Shown: positions 11,407-19,389 of the stretch, piece after piece
How positions within the stretch are numbered: position 1 is the first letter of the stretch
How the letters are laid out: each line of letters opens with the position of its first letter
Source of the DNA: Pantoea agglomerans
Lineage (GTDB): Bacteria > Pseudomonadota > Gammaproteobacteria > Enterobacterales > Enterobacteriaceae
Length of the DNA stretch: 64,000 nucleotides
NCBI RefSeq assembly: GCF_021397715.1
Contig: NZ_CP090207.1
Span: forward strand, 1 to 64,000
Reading direction: 5' to 3'
Position numbers and translations under genes: made by a program
Notes under the pieces: model-generated
What the model saw: only the letters and a program-made list of their open reading frames with translations
Told to the model about the DNA's origin: nothing
Database searches by the model: none

Positions 11407-12729
11407 ATGAGTGAACATCTGCATCTGAGTACCGTGAAAAAAATGAACCGGCGCATCATGCCGTTTATCATGCTGCTCTATCTGATTGCCTATATCGACC
11501 GTGCCAATATTTCCGTCGCCGCGCTCCAGATGAATGCCGATCTGGCGATGACCGCCGAGATGTACGGCATCGCCGCCGGTATTTTTTACGTCACCTACAT
11601 CATTTTCGAAGTGCCGAGTAACGTGCTGCTGACGCGGGTGGGCGCACGGCGCTGGATCGCCCGCATCATGGTGAGCTGGGGCATCATCGCCGCCGGCATG
11701 AGCCTGGTCCAGACGCCCACCCAGCTTTATGTGATGCGCTTTCTGCTCGGAGCGGCAGAAGCGGGCTTTACGCCCGGCATTATCTTCTATCTCTCCTGCT
11801 GGTATCCGCGCAGCGATCGCGCACGCGCCATGTCGATGTTCTATATCGGTGCGGCGCTGGCGTCGGTGATTGGCCTGCCGCTCTCCGGCAGCCTGCTGAA
11901 CATGCACGGGATGTTAGGCGTGGAGGGCTGGCGCTGGCTGTTCCTGCTGGAAGGCATTCCCGCTTTCTTCCTTGGGATTGTGACCTGGTTTTATCTCGAC
12001 GATTCACCGGCCAAAGCACGCTGGCTCTCCGGCGAGCAGCGTAGCTGGCTGCAACAGACCATTGAACGTGACGAGAAACATTCTGCGATTCACCACCATA
12101 ACTGGCGGGTGGCGCTGAAAAGTGGCCGCGTCTGGGCGCTCAGCCTGCTGTGGCTGTTGCAGGCGTTTGGCACCATCGGCGTCACGCTGTTCCTGCCGCT
12201 GATCGTCAAGGGCGTGGCGGAGGAGCGCAGTAACCTGATGGTCAGCCTGCTGTCGGCGGTACCGTTCCTGTTTGCCTGTCTTTTTATGTATTTTAACGGC
12301 CGGCATTCCGACAAAACCGGCGAACGCGCGCGCCATCTGGGGTTGCCGCTGATTGCCGCGGGCCTGCTGTTGCTGGGCGCGATGGCGGTCTCGCAGCAGT
12401 GGCTGGCCTATGGCCTGCTGGTACTGATGGTGGGCCTTAACTGGGCAATCACGCCGGTCTTCTGGGCGGTCACCACCGAAACCATCTCCGGCGTCGCCGG
12501 GGCCGCCTCTATCGCCCTGATCAATGCCGTGGCGAACATCGCCGGCCTCGGTTTTCCGCCGATCATGGGCCGCATTAAAGATGCCACCCACAGTTACCAT
12601 GATGGTTTGCTGATTGTGGCGGGTGCGCTGGTACTGGGTGGCCTGCTGGGTCTGCTGCTGGGACGAAAAAAAACCGTTGAGGGTGAGGAACGGGTAATCA
12701 ATGAGGTGAAATCGAAGCTGCATCTTTAG
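11407..12729 (+). CDS. MFS transporter, anion:cation symporter family, probably for galactonate
   Basis: A 440-residue inner-membrane protein with about 12 predicted helices. The first helix region carries the family signature MLLYLIAYIDRANISVAAL, typical of the MFS anion:cation symporters that take up sugar acids and other carboxylates; a central hydrophilic loop (about 200-235) divides the two halves. It is placed where E. coli has dgoT but its N-terminus does not look like E. coli DgoT and is closer to tartrate/hydroxyphenylacetate-type permeases. Position in the dgo operon suggests galactonate or a related aldonate as substrate; this is inference from context. AGGATCTCCCG precedes the ATG. 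Confidence 0.8.
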   Translation: MSEHLHLSTVKKMNRRIMPFIMLLYLIAYIDRANISVAALQMNADLAMTAEMYGIAAGIFYVTYIIFEVPSNVLLTRVGARRWIARIMVSWGIIAAGMSLVQTPTQLYVMRFLLGAAEAGFTPGIIFYLSCWYPRSDRARAMSMFYIGAALASVIGLPLSGSLLNMHGMLGVEGWRWLFLLEGIPAFFLGIVTWFYLDDSPAKARWLSGEQRSWLQQTIERDEKHSAIHHHNWRVALKSGRVWALSLLWLLQAFGTIGVTLFLPLIVKGVAEERSNLMVSLLSAVPFLFACLFMYFNGRHSDKTGERARHLGLPLIAAGLLLLGAMAVSQQWLAYGLLVLMVGLNWAITPVFWAVTTETISGVAGAASIALINAVANIAGLGFPPIMGRIKDATHSYHDGLLIVAGALVLGGLLGLLLGRKKTVEGEERVINEVKSKLHL

Positions 12730-12776
12730 CCCGTTTGGCGTAGCGTGTGGGGCAACATTTTTATCAGGTTGCCCCC

Positions 12777-14039
12777 ATGCGCGAAAAACAGATCACCTTT
12801 GCTGCCCGCCAGCATCAGCTTACCAATATCAATGTCTGGACCGCCGACAGCCAGTGGCTGGCGTTTGATCTCCGTCCGTCCGGCGCGTCGTTTACCAGCC
12901 AGACCATTGAGCGGGTCAATGTCATGACCGGTGAGGTGGAGGTGCTCTATCAGGCGCAGCACGGTGCGCATGTCGGTGTGGTCACCGTCAGCCCCGATCT
13001 GCCGCCGCGCTATGTCTGCATTCACGGGCCGGAACATCCCGACGCCACCTGGCACTATGACTTTCACCATCGGCGTGGGGTGATCGTTCAGAACGGTGAG
13101 GCGGTCAACCTGGATGCCTGCGATATCACGCCCCCTTTCACGCCCGGCGCACTGCGCGGCGGATCGCACGTCCATGTCTTCAGTCCGGATGGATCGCGCC
13201 TCAGCTTTACCTACAACGATCATGTGATGCATGAATGGGATAGCCATCAGGATTTGCGTAACGTCGGCATCGCTGTGCCGCTGGGCGCGGTCAGGCCGGT
13301 GAAGCAGCATCCGCGCGAATATGACGGCAGCTATTTTTGCCTGCTGGTCAGCTCGACCCATCCGCAGCCTCTTCCCGGCAGCGACCAGATTAATCGCGCT
13401 TATGAAGAGTGCTGGGTTGGCGATCGCGGTTATCAGAAACCCGACGGCAGCTGGCAGCGCTGGGCCATCGCCTTTATTGGTGACACGCTGAACGCGCAGG
13501 GAGAAAAGCGGCCGGAGGTGTTTATTGTCGATCTGCCGACGGCGCTGGAGGATTACGCCCGGGCGGGCGACGCGCCGCTGGAGGGCAGTGAGCGGCAGCT
13601 TCCTGCACCGCCGGCTGGCGTGCAGCAGCGTCGCCTGACGGTCAGCAACGGGCTGGCGCTGCAACCGCGCCACTGGCTGCGCGCCGCGCCGGACGGCAGC
13701 CAGATCGCTTTTCTGATGGCGGACCGGCAGCAGGTGATCCAGCTGTGGAGCGTGTCGCCCAACGGCGGAGAACCGCGCCAGATCACCCGGCTGAGCCACA
13801 GCATTCAGTCGGCGTTTAGCTGGCACCCCAGCGGTGAGGCGATTGCTTTTGTCTGCGATAACAGCGTGATGCGATGTGAGATCGCCGATGGACAGTGCCA
13901 GCGGCTGACCGACAGAACGGAAGCGGCTCCGTCGGGCGACGCAGTGGTCTGGTCACCCGATGGACGTCAGATTGCTTATATGCGAGAGGTAAACGGCTGG
14001 CGGCAGCTGTTTACGGTTGCGGCGACGGCGGCTGCATAG
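12777..14039 (+). CDS. yidR: YidR-like DUF3748 beta-propeller protein
   Basis: A 420-residue protein with TolB/WD40-like repeats (WTADSQWLAFDLRPSG, RAAPDGSQIAFLMADR, VWSPDGRQIAYMRE), belonging to the DUF3748 family of E. coli YidR. No signal peptide is evident from the ATG at 12777 (MREKQITFAARQHQLTN), which is chosen over an in-frame GTG ten codons upstream because it aligns with E. coli YidR. The biochemical role is unknown; association with the dgo region suggests sugar-acid metabolism. Its 3' end overlaps convergent yidQ by 29 bp. Confidence 0.85.
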   Translation: MREKQITFAARQHQLTNINVWTADSQWLAFDLRPSGASFTSQTIERVNVMTGEVEVLYQAQHGAHVGVVTVSPDLPPRYVCIHGPEHPDATWHYDFHHRRGVIVQNGEAVNLDACDITPPFTPGALRGGSHVHVFSPDGSRLSFTYNDHVMHEWDSHQDLRNVGIAVPLGAVRPVKQHPREYDGSYFCLLVSSTHPQPLPGSDQINRAYEECWVGDRGYQKPDGSWQRWAIAFIGDTLNAQGEKRPEVFIVDLPTALEDYARAGDAPLEGSERQLPAPPAGVQQRRLTVSNGLALQPRHWLRAAPDGSQIAFLMADRQQVIQLWSVSPNGGEPRQITRLSHSIQSAFSWHPSGEAIAFVCDNSVMRCEIADGQCQRLTDRTEAAPSGDAVVWSPDGRQIAYMREVNGWRQLFTVAATAAA

Positions 14040-14382
14040 TCGGCAGCGGCTGGGCCTGTGCCAGATGTTCCTGGGTATGCGCCAGCTTCTCGCTTTTCAA
14101 TACCCGTTCACGCGGAGAATCGATCGATCTGTCACTGTCGTTGCGATAGTAGTCCCACGGCAGCAGCAAGGTATCCAGCACAGCGGAGAAAGGCAGATCG
14201 ATCAGCGCCAGCGGTTTCAGTGCCCAGCTGGTGTCGTCATCCACCAGCAGGTCGGCGCTGGCGCGCGTGCCAGGATAGTAGCCCTGACTGGCACCGGTAT
14301 GTGACATGACGCTGGAGCAACCGCTTGCCGCAACGGCGCAGCAGACGACACCCGCCAGCGGTAAAGTTTTCATCAAATTCAT
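14011..14382 (-). CDS. yidQ: YidQ family lipoprotein (DUF1375)
   Basis: Small exported lipoprotein of 123 residues. A short signal peptide ends at a lipobox AASGC, giving a lipidated cysteine, and the conserved CSSVMSHTGASQGYYPGTRAS segment of the DUF1375 family follows; the middle has LIDLPFSAVLDTLLLPWD. The ATG at 14382 is preferred because AAGGG lies 9 nt upstream, though an ATG three codons earlier is in frame. The C-terminal tail is proline- and glutamine-rich and overlaps yidR convergently. Function unknown. Confidence 0.85.
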   Translation of the reverse strand: MNLMKTLPLAGVVCCAVAASGCSSVMSHTGASQGYYPGTRASADLLVDDDTSWALKPLALIDLPFSAVLDTLLLPWDYYRNDSDRSIDSPRERVLKSEKLAHTQEHLAQAQPLPTMQPPSPQP

Positions 14383-14535
14383 TATTATCATCCCTTCAGC
14401 CCCGGCAGAAGCCTGACTGAGTTGGCTTGCCAGACAACGTCATCGCTCTGGGGCAATGTCCGTTCTGGTCCGGCAAAGGTAGTCCTGAGTGTATGTCATT
14501 TCCTCAATTTGGCGAAAAAAATTGCGTTTTTCCCC

Positions 14536-14564
14536 CTTGAAATCTGACGTCCGGCACCCATTTT
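14536..14564 (+). promoter_or_regulatory. Sigma-32 heat-shock promoter of ibpA
   Basis: CTTGAAA at 14536-14542 (the -35) and CACCCATTTT starting at 14555 (the -10, consensus CCCCATNT) are about 13 bp apart, the RpoH arrangement. It lies about 110 bp upstream of ibpA. Confidence 0.85.
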
Positions 14565-14574
14565 TAGATTACGG

Positions 14575-14672
14575 ACGCACTCACCGTTGCCGCAAGGGAC
14601 AGTGAGGTGCCGTATACAGCCTGTCCCGTAGTGGAAGGTTGCCAAAACTTGCTGAAACTCAGGAGTCTTAAT
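14575..14672 (+). ncRNA. ROSE-like RNA thermometer in the ibpA leader
   Basis: The untranslated leader ends with TTGCTGAAACTCAGGAG before the start codon. In ROSE elements a U(U/C)GCU stretch pairs with the AGGAG ribosome site and melts on heating, and both parts are present at the expected spacing here (about 14649-14665). A GC-rich upstream segment can form earlier hairpins. Folding has not been computed. Confidence 0.65.
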
Positions 14673-15089
14673 ATGCGTAATTTTGATCTCTCTCCACTTT
14701 ATCGTTCTGCCATCGGCTTTGACCGCCTGTTTAACCTGCTCGAAGCGAACCAAAACCAGAGCAACGGCGGCTATCCTCCGTACAACGTCGAGTTGGTCGA
14801 TGAAAACCACTATCGCATCACCATCGCGGTAGCCGGTTTCTCTCAGAGCGAACTGGAGATCACCGCCCACGATAACGTGCTGATCGTGCGGGGCGCCCAT
14901 CCGGAAGAGCAGACCGAGCGTAAATACCTGTATCAGGGTATCGCCGAACGTAATTTCGAGCGTAAATTCCAGCTGGCCGACCATATCGTGGTACGTGATG
15001 CCCGCCTGGAAAACGGTCTGTTAAGCATCGATCTTGAACGCCTGGTCCCGGAAGAAGCGAAACCACGCCGTATTGAGATTCTGAAATAA
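14673..15089 (+). CDS. ibpA: Small heat shock protein IbpA
   Basis: Holdase chaperone that binds aggregating proteins and hands them to DnaK-ClpB. The 138-residue protein has the IbpA N-terminus [20 protein letters not shown], an alpha-crystallin domain from about 38 to 120 and the C-terminal PRRIEI tail carrying the I-x-I-type oligomerisation motif. The ATG at 14673 follows AGGAG; an upstream in-frame extension to 14607 lies in the leader. No ibpB follows, only a terminator: Erwiniaceae are known to have lost ibpB and to rely on one IbpA, which supports the taxonomic placement. Confidence 0.96.
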   Translation: MRNFDLSPLYRSAIGFDRLFNLLEANQNQSNGGYPPYNVELVDENHYRITIAVAGFSQSELEITAHDNVLIVRGAHPEEQTERKYLYQGIAERNFERKFQLADHIVVRDARLENGLLSIDLERLVPEEAKPRRIEILK

Positions 15090-15104
15090 TCGATGAAAAG
15101 AATA

Positions 15105-15129
15105 AACGCCGCGCCAGCGGCGTTTTTTT
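15105..15129 (+). terminator. Terminator after ibpA
   Basis: Stem AACGCCGC / GCGGCGTT with loop GCCA, followed by a run of eight T residues. It lies between convergent ibpA and the EamA exporter gene and could serve ibpA and, less well, the opposite strand. Confidence 0.9.
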
Positions 15130-15134
15130 TGCCT

Positions 15135-16046
15135 TCAGGATTGGGTTCGCATCGCTAAACGCTGGCCCACTACCCCGCCAAATACGTTCACCAGCAGTCC
15201 GAAGATAATCACCGTCGCACCCAGCATCTGCTGTCCCGACAGGTGCTCATCCAGCACCAGCACGGCGGTTACGATCCCCACCACCGGCACCAGCAGCGAC
15301 AGCGGCGCGACGCGCCAGGTTTCATAGCGGCTGAGTAAATTTCCCCAGATCGCATAGCCCATAATGGTGGCGACAAACGCCAGATAGAATAGCGCCAGCA
15401 CCGTCTGTAGCCCGATATGCAGCAGGCTGTTGAGGATAGCGGCCTGGCCGTCGAACAGCAGCGAACAGGCAAAGAAAGGGACGATCGGCACCAGCGCGCT
15501 CCACACCACCAGCGACATGATCGGCACCTGGCGGTTGCGCATAATGATCTTGTTGGTGATGTTGCCCAGTCCCCACGACAGCGCCGCCGCCAGCGTCAGC
15601 ATCATCGTCGTCAGGGTAATGCCAGCGGTGGTCTGGCCCGCCATACCGGCCGTGGCCAGCATAAACATCCCCAGCGTGGCGATAATAATCCCGGCGATGT
15701 GATTCCAGCGCAGCTTCTCCGCCAGCAGCAACGCGCCCAGCAGCAGCGTAAAGAACGCCTGCGCCTGCAGCACCAGCGATGCCAGGCCGGCGGGCATTCC
15801 CAGCTTAATCGCCAGAAACAGAAACGCGAACTGACCAAAACTGATGGTCATGCCGTAGACCACCAGCCAGCGCAGCGGAATAGGCGGACGGCGCACAAAG
15901 AAGATGGCGGGAAACGCCACCAGGCTGAAGCGCAGCCCGGCCAGCAAAAAAGGCGGCATCCCCTGTAGTCCCAGCTTAATCACCACAAAATTGACGCCCC
16001 ACGCCACCACCACGCACAGCGCTAACAGCATATCTTTTACCGACAT
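15135..16046 (-). CDS. EamA-family amino-acid metabolite exporter
   Basis: Inner-membrane DMT-superfamily exporter of 303 residues with ten predicted helices in two EamA repeats. It is strongly similar in pattern to E. coli EamA (YdeD), which exports cysteine and O-acetylserine: the stretches VVVAWGVNFVVIKLGLQGMP, ASLVLQAQAFFTLLLGA, and SRYETWRVAPLSLLVPVVG are shared. It is the last gene of a six-gene minus-strand operon (15,135-20,856), 20 bp after the YbaK-like gene. In this context it is the likely efflux pump for the cluster's product, possibly a cysteine-like or other small amino acid; that link is inference. Confidence 0.85.
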   Translation of the reverse strand: MSVKDMLLALCVVVAWGVNFVVIKLGLQGMPPFLLAGLRFSLVAFPAIFFVRRPPIPLRWLVVYGMTISFGQFAFLFLAIKLGMPAGLASLVLQAQAFFTLLLGALLLAEKLRWNHIAGIIIATLGMFMLATAGMAGQTTAGITLTTMMLTLAAALSWGLGNITNKIIMRNRQVPIMSLVVWSALVPIVPFFACSLLFDGQAAILNSLLHIGLQTVLALFYLAFVATIMGYAIWGNLLSRYETWRVAPLSLLVPVVGIVTAVLVLDEHLSGQQMLGATVIIFGLLVNVFGGVVGQRLAMRTQS

Positions 16047-16066
16047 CAGTTACTCCTTGTGCCGCC

Positions 16067-16567
16067 TCAGGCGGTGACCGCCACCGGCGTCGCGATATCC
16101 ACACAGCAGTCGTCACCAACAATGCGAAAATAGTCCTCTACTGCCAGCGCAATCGACTTCTCCAGCGCGCCCGCGTTAAACCACAAGGTCCCGACCTGTT
16201 GCAGCCGCGTATCGACCCGCAGCGCCAGCCGGTCATCAAAACTAAACGGCGGCACCGCGCCCATGACGCAGTCGGTTAGCGCCTGCGCCGTCTCCGGCGC
16301 GGCGAAGGCGGACTTCTTGCCACCGATAGCGCGCGCCGCGCTTTTAAAATTGATCCGGCAGTCGCCCGGCACAATGGCCAGCAGGTAACGCGCTTCCGCG
16401 CCTTCCGGCATGCTGACCTCCAGCACCATCGCTTTGGCCGCCTGATTGAGCGCGTTACCGCGCATCTGACTGATCAGATCGGTCTGGCCCACCGCCTCAT
16501 GCTCCACCACGCGGTAGTTCGCCTGATGCTGATCCAGCAGCGCGATAATTTTTTCAAACGTCGTCAT
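16067..16567 (-). CDS. YbaK/ProX-type aminoacyl-tRNA deacylase domain protein
   Basis: Free-standing 166-residue protein of the YbaK/EbsC (prolyl-tRNA synthetase editing domain) family, which hydrolyses mischarged aminoacyl-tRNA in trans. Recognisable family features are an N-terminal helix followed by YRVVEHEAVGQT, the lysine in the NQAAKAMVLE strand, a middle LAIVPGDCRINFKSAAR, and the GAVPPFSF glycine-rich loop. The ATG at 16567 follows GGAGAGGG. It is embedded between the oxygenase and the exporter genes of the biosynthetic operon rather than in a translation context, which suggests it protects the host from misincorporation of the operon's own product. Confidence 0.8.
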   Translation of the reverse strand: MTTFEKIIALLDQHQANYRVVEHEAVGQTDLISQMRGNALNQAAKAMVLEVSMPEGAEARYLLAIVPGDCRINFKSAARAIGGKKSAFAAPETAQALTDCVMGAVPPFSFDDRLALRVDTRLQQVGTLWFNAGALEKSIALAVEDYFRIVGDDCCVDIATPVAVTA

Positions 16568-16596
16568 TTCCCTCTCCTTCTCTGGCGCAACCTGAA

Positions 16597-17397
16597 TCAA
16601 CTCCAGGCGATAGCGTGCTTCATTTTTTTATCGGTCAGGCCGAAAAAGAAGCCCATAGTGATGCGGGTATCGCCTTCAACCCGGTCGATTTCGTGATAAA
16701 AGGCGGGGTTAAACAGGTAGATATCGCCGCTGCGTGGCGAGAACTCACAGGTTTCACTGCCCGCGATCACGCCGCTGCGGTAGCCCAGTTCACCTGGCGT
16801 TTTGAACTGCTCATCCTCCGGCGACCATTTTTTGTTGTAGATGCGCAGCGCGCCGCCCGCGTTGCACTCCTGCAGGCAGACCACGCAGCTGAGCTGATGC
16901 AGGATCTGCGTCACCACCAGACCGCTGCTGTCGGCATCGCGCACGATGTTGTCGTTATGCAGCGGATTCGCCACGCCGTCGGCATGAAAGCGCACGATTG
17001 AACCGGCATAGTCACCGCGGCCCGGCTCGTGCGCGGTGCGCAGGCTCTCCAGCCGCAGCGCATGTTGCACCCAGTGATAGATCTGTTCGCGCAGAACGCT
17101 CAGTGACGGCGGCAGCGACGGCTGAATATCGCGCAGTTCCGTAAAGTAGTTGTCCGGCGCGGCCGTGTGTTTTGCCAGATAAGGCCCCAGCGTCGTCAGC
17201 GCGCCGTTGGGATAGTGAGAGACGCGAATCTTCTCCCGGCAGCGCTGGAGATCCGCCACCACCGACTCACGGACGTCCGGCGTGAGGAAGTTACGCAGCA
17301 CCAGCAACGGCACCCGTGCCGTCACGATGTCATCCAGCCAGGTCGACTCCACAAACATGTTGGGATTAATCACGCGGAACTGATTGAAAATAGCCAT
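16597..17397 (-). CDS. Fe(II)/2-oxoglutarate-dependent oxygenase
   Basis: A 266-residue protein with the double-stranded beta-helix iron ligands: H147-x-D149 in NPLHNDN and H235 in FYHEID, with R245 ten residues after that histidine as the 2-oxoglutarate-binding arginine. Enzymes of this type hydroxylate, desaturate or rearrange small amino acids and peptides. The ATG at 17397 follows AGGGAGTGA, which contains the stop of the preceding amidotransferase-fold gene, so translation is coupled. Substrate unknown; neighbours suggest an amino acid or dipeptide. It resembles arginine- or proline-hydroxylase-like proteins in layout, but I cannot assign a specific reaction. Confidence 0.8.
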   Translation of the reverse strand: MAIFNQFRVINPNMFVESTWLDDIVTARVPLLVLRNFLTPDVRESVVADLQRCREKIRVSHYPNGALTTLGPYLAKHTAAPDNYFTELRDIQPSLPPSLSVLREQIYHWVQHALRLESLRTAHEPGRGDYAGSIVRFHADGVANPLHNDNIVRDADSSGLVVTQILHQLSCVVCLQECNAGGALRIYNKKWSPEDEQFKTPGELGYRSGVIAGSETCEFSPRSGDIYLFNPAFYHEIDRVEGDTRITMGFFFGLTDKKMKHAIAWS

Positions 17398-17402
17398 GTT
17401 TC

Positions 17403-18110
17403 TCACTCCCTAAACGGTATTTCATAGAGTTCATGATTGTTCATGCGCCGCCAGTTGCCAGCGCTGCCTGGTATTGCCACCGGTTCAGACGCGATCAGCG
17501 TACAATCGTCCTGTTGCCGAAAATGCATCGTGAAATAGTCGGGATACGGCGTATCGTCGGGATGCCACTGCCACGCCCAGGCCTTGTCGCGGGTAACCAC
17601 AATGGCATTGCCGGCGCTGCCGCCGGGCTCAACCTGCGCCATTTTTGCCCGCAGGTAGTCGCGGGTGAAATCGGCCGGTGTGATCTGATCCACCAGATAG
17701 CGCAGATACTCTTCCGAATCGAAGCGTGATTCCGTCAGCCCAAGCTGGCGATAAACCGTCGGCAGGTAACCGTTGTGCATCATGTACCAGCAATGTTCCG
17801 CGCTGTTGCGCCACAGTGGATGAGAAAATTCCAGCCCCTGATTTTTACTCAGCGTCGCGTGGCGCACATGTACCGCCAGAAAGCGGCTGCGCAGCCGATC
17901 GACATCAATGCCCGGCAGCGCGTCGGCGAATGCGCCGGTGCCGTGTAGCGTGCGGATCTCGCCTTTCTCCAGCCACAGACAGCCCCAGCCGTTAGGATGT
18001 TGTTTAATCGGGCCATCATGAGTGGCGCTCTCGCCGCAGCTCATGGCACGCGCCGCTTCCAGAATCGCCGCGCTATCGAACCGGCCATGCGCCAGAATCA
18101 TTCTGCACAT
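17403..18110 (-). CDS. Class II glutamine amidotransferase-fold protein (YafJ/EgtC-like)
   Basis: N-terminal nucleophile hydrolase of 235 residues. Cys2 directly after the initiator Met (MCRMILAHGRFD) is the catalytic nucleophile; the glutamine-pocket features PNGWGCLWLE, AVHVRHAT, MMHNGYL follow in the family order. There is no fused synthetase domain. The layout is like YafJ and EgtC, the latter a hydrolase that removes a gamma-glutamyl group in ergothioneine synthesis. It overlaps the ATP-grasp gene by 13 bp and is coupled to the oxygenase gene. It could supply ammonia to the PP-loop enzyme or remove a glutamyl group added by the ATP-grasp ligase; the sequence does not decide. Confidence 0.82.
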   Translation of the reverse strand: MCRMILAHGRFDSAAILEAARAMSCGESATHDGPIKQHPNGWGCLWLEKGEIRTLHGTGAFADALPGIDVDRLRSRFLAVHVRHATLSKNQGLEFSHPLWRNSAEHCWYMMHNGYLPTVYRQLGLTESRFDSEEYLRYLVDQITPADFTRDYLRAKMAQVEPGGSAGNAIVVTRDKAWAWQWHPDDTPYPDYFTMHFRQQDDCTLIASEPVAIPGSAGNWRRMNNHELYEIPFRE

Positions 18111-19372
18111 ACAATATTTCTCCCTGCCGCCGCGGGCTGCGCGGCGATCACCTGATGAAAGGCCGCCAGAATCGGCTCACGCGCTGCCGCCGTCAGGCAA
18201 AAGGTCGCCAGAATGCCCGCGTGACGGGTCAGATCGGCATACAGTGACGATCGCGGTGACACCTGCAGCGTCGGCAGCCTGAGGGTCGGCATCAGCTGGC
18301 CCTGCTGATGCTGCTCAATCCAGCGCTCAGCCGCCTGCAACTGCGCCGGCTGCCGTAACCGCAGCTGACCCACCGCCCGCGGCGCGGTGAAGGCAAAGGC
18401 CGGTAACACCGCGCCCGCCTCCAGGCCAAAGGTCACCTCTGCCCAGTCGATGCCGGTCGCCTCCTGCACCAGCGTCGCCACGCCCATACCGGAAAGGCGG
18501 AAGCCCATCTCCAGAAAGTGCGGAATACCGTTCATCAGAATGAAATCGATATGAAAAGCGCCCTGACGATAGCCAAAGGTTTCACAGCAAAAGGCCATCA
18601 GGCTGGTGAACGACGGCGGCAGCGTGGCGGCGGCCAGCGCCACATGCCCCGACTCACAGAAGCTGACGCAGCCGTCGGCGTCACGATGCTGTTCAATCAC
18701 CTTATGACAGCAGGTCAGCGCCTGCGGATGTCCCTGATGCACCACGCCCTGTAACGAAAACTCATCGCCCGCTAATCCGCTTTCCACAATAAAACCGCTG
18801 AAGCCGCGTCCGCCGTAGTTCATGGTCTGAACCAGTTTGTTCACTACGCTGCACAGCTGCTCAGCCCGCTCAATCAGCCAGATCCCCAGGCCGCCGCCGC
18901 CATCCACCGGTTTCACCACACAGGGATAGATCAGCGCCTCTTTCGCATCCAGAATGCTGAGCGGCGAGGCGAAAAAGCGAAACTCCGGCTGCGGAAAGGC
19001 GGGCCAGGCTTTTTTCAGCGCCATACGCTGTGCATATTTATCCAGCGGAATAAACGCGGCGGGCGCATCGGGTCCGGCCAGCATTTCCCGGACCCGTCCG
19101 GCACTGGCGTTGTAGGCTTCAAAGCCAGCCAGCACCACCTGCGGATGCGACAGCAAACCGGCGTGCAGATAGGCCTGCATCACCTCCCACGGATTTTCCG
19201 GCCGATCGAGGCGAACGATCAGATCAAACGGCAGCGTCAGACTCAGCGACTGGTAATCGACAAAGTCACCCATCTCCGCCAGCACGGTAAAATATCCCTC
19301 GCGCTTCGCCACCGCACAGTAGGGATTCTGTCCGTCACGGGTCGCGCCAATCTGCAGAAAAATCTTTTTCAT
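18098..19372 (-). CDS. ATP-grasp carboxylate-amine ligase
   Basis: A 424-residue enzyme with ATP-grasp architecture: an N-terminal Rossmann-like part (MKKIFLQIGATRDGQNP), the lysine strand YPCVVKPVDGGGGLGIWL that binds ATP (about 148-165), and the metal-binding acidic/asparagine segment FHIDFILMNGIPHFLEMGFRLSG (about 276-298; written in parts, key residues D, E, R). ATP-grasp ligases join an acyl-phosphate to an amine, as in dipeptide antibiotics and gamma-glutamyl transfers. It lies 17 bp after the PP-loop gene and overlaps the amidotransferase-fold gene, so it is in the same operon. Substrates are not predictable from sequence alone. Confidence 0.83.
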   Translation of the reverse strand: MKKIFLQIGATRDGQNPYCAVAKREGYFTVLAEMGDFVDYQSLSLTLPFDLIVRLDRPENPWEVMQAYLHAGLLSHPQVVLAGFEAYNASAGRVREMLAGPDAPAAFIPLDKYAQRMALKKAWPAFPQPEFRFFASPLSILDAKEALIYPCVVKPVDGGGGLGIWLIERAEQLCSVVNKLVQTMNYGGRGFSGFIVESGLAGDEFSLQGVVHQGHPQALTCCHKVIEQHRDADGCVSFCESGHVALAAATLPPSFTSLMAFCCETFGYRQGAFHIDFILMNGIPHFLEMGFRLSGMGVATLVQEATGIDWAEVTFGLEAGAVLPAFAFTAPRAVGQLRLRQPAQLQAAERWIEQHQQGQLMPTLRLPTLQVSPRSSLYADLTRHAGILATFCLTAAAREPILAAFHQVIAAQPAAAGRNIVCAE

Positions 19373-19389
19373 CGCCTCGCCTTACCGGA

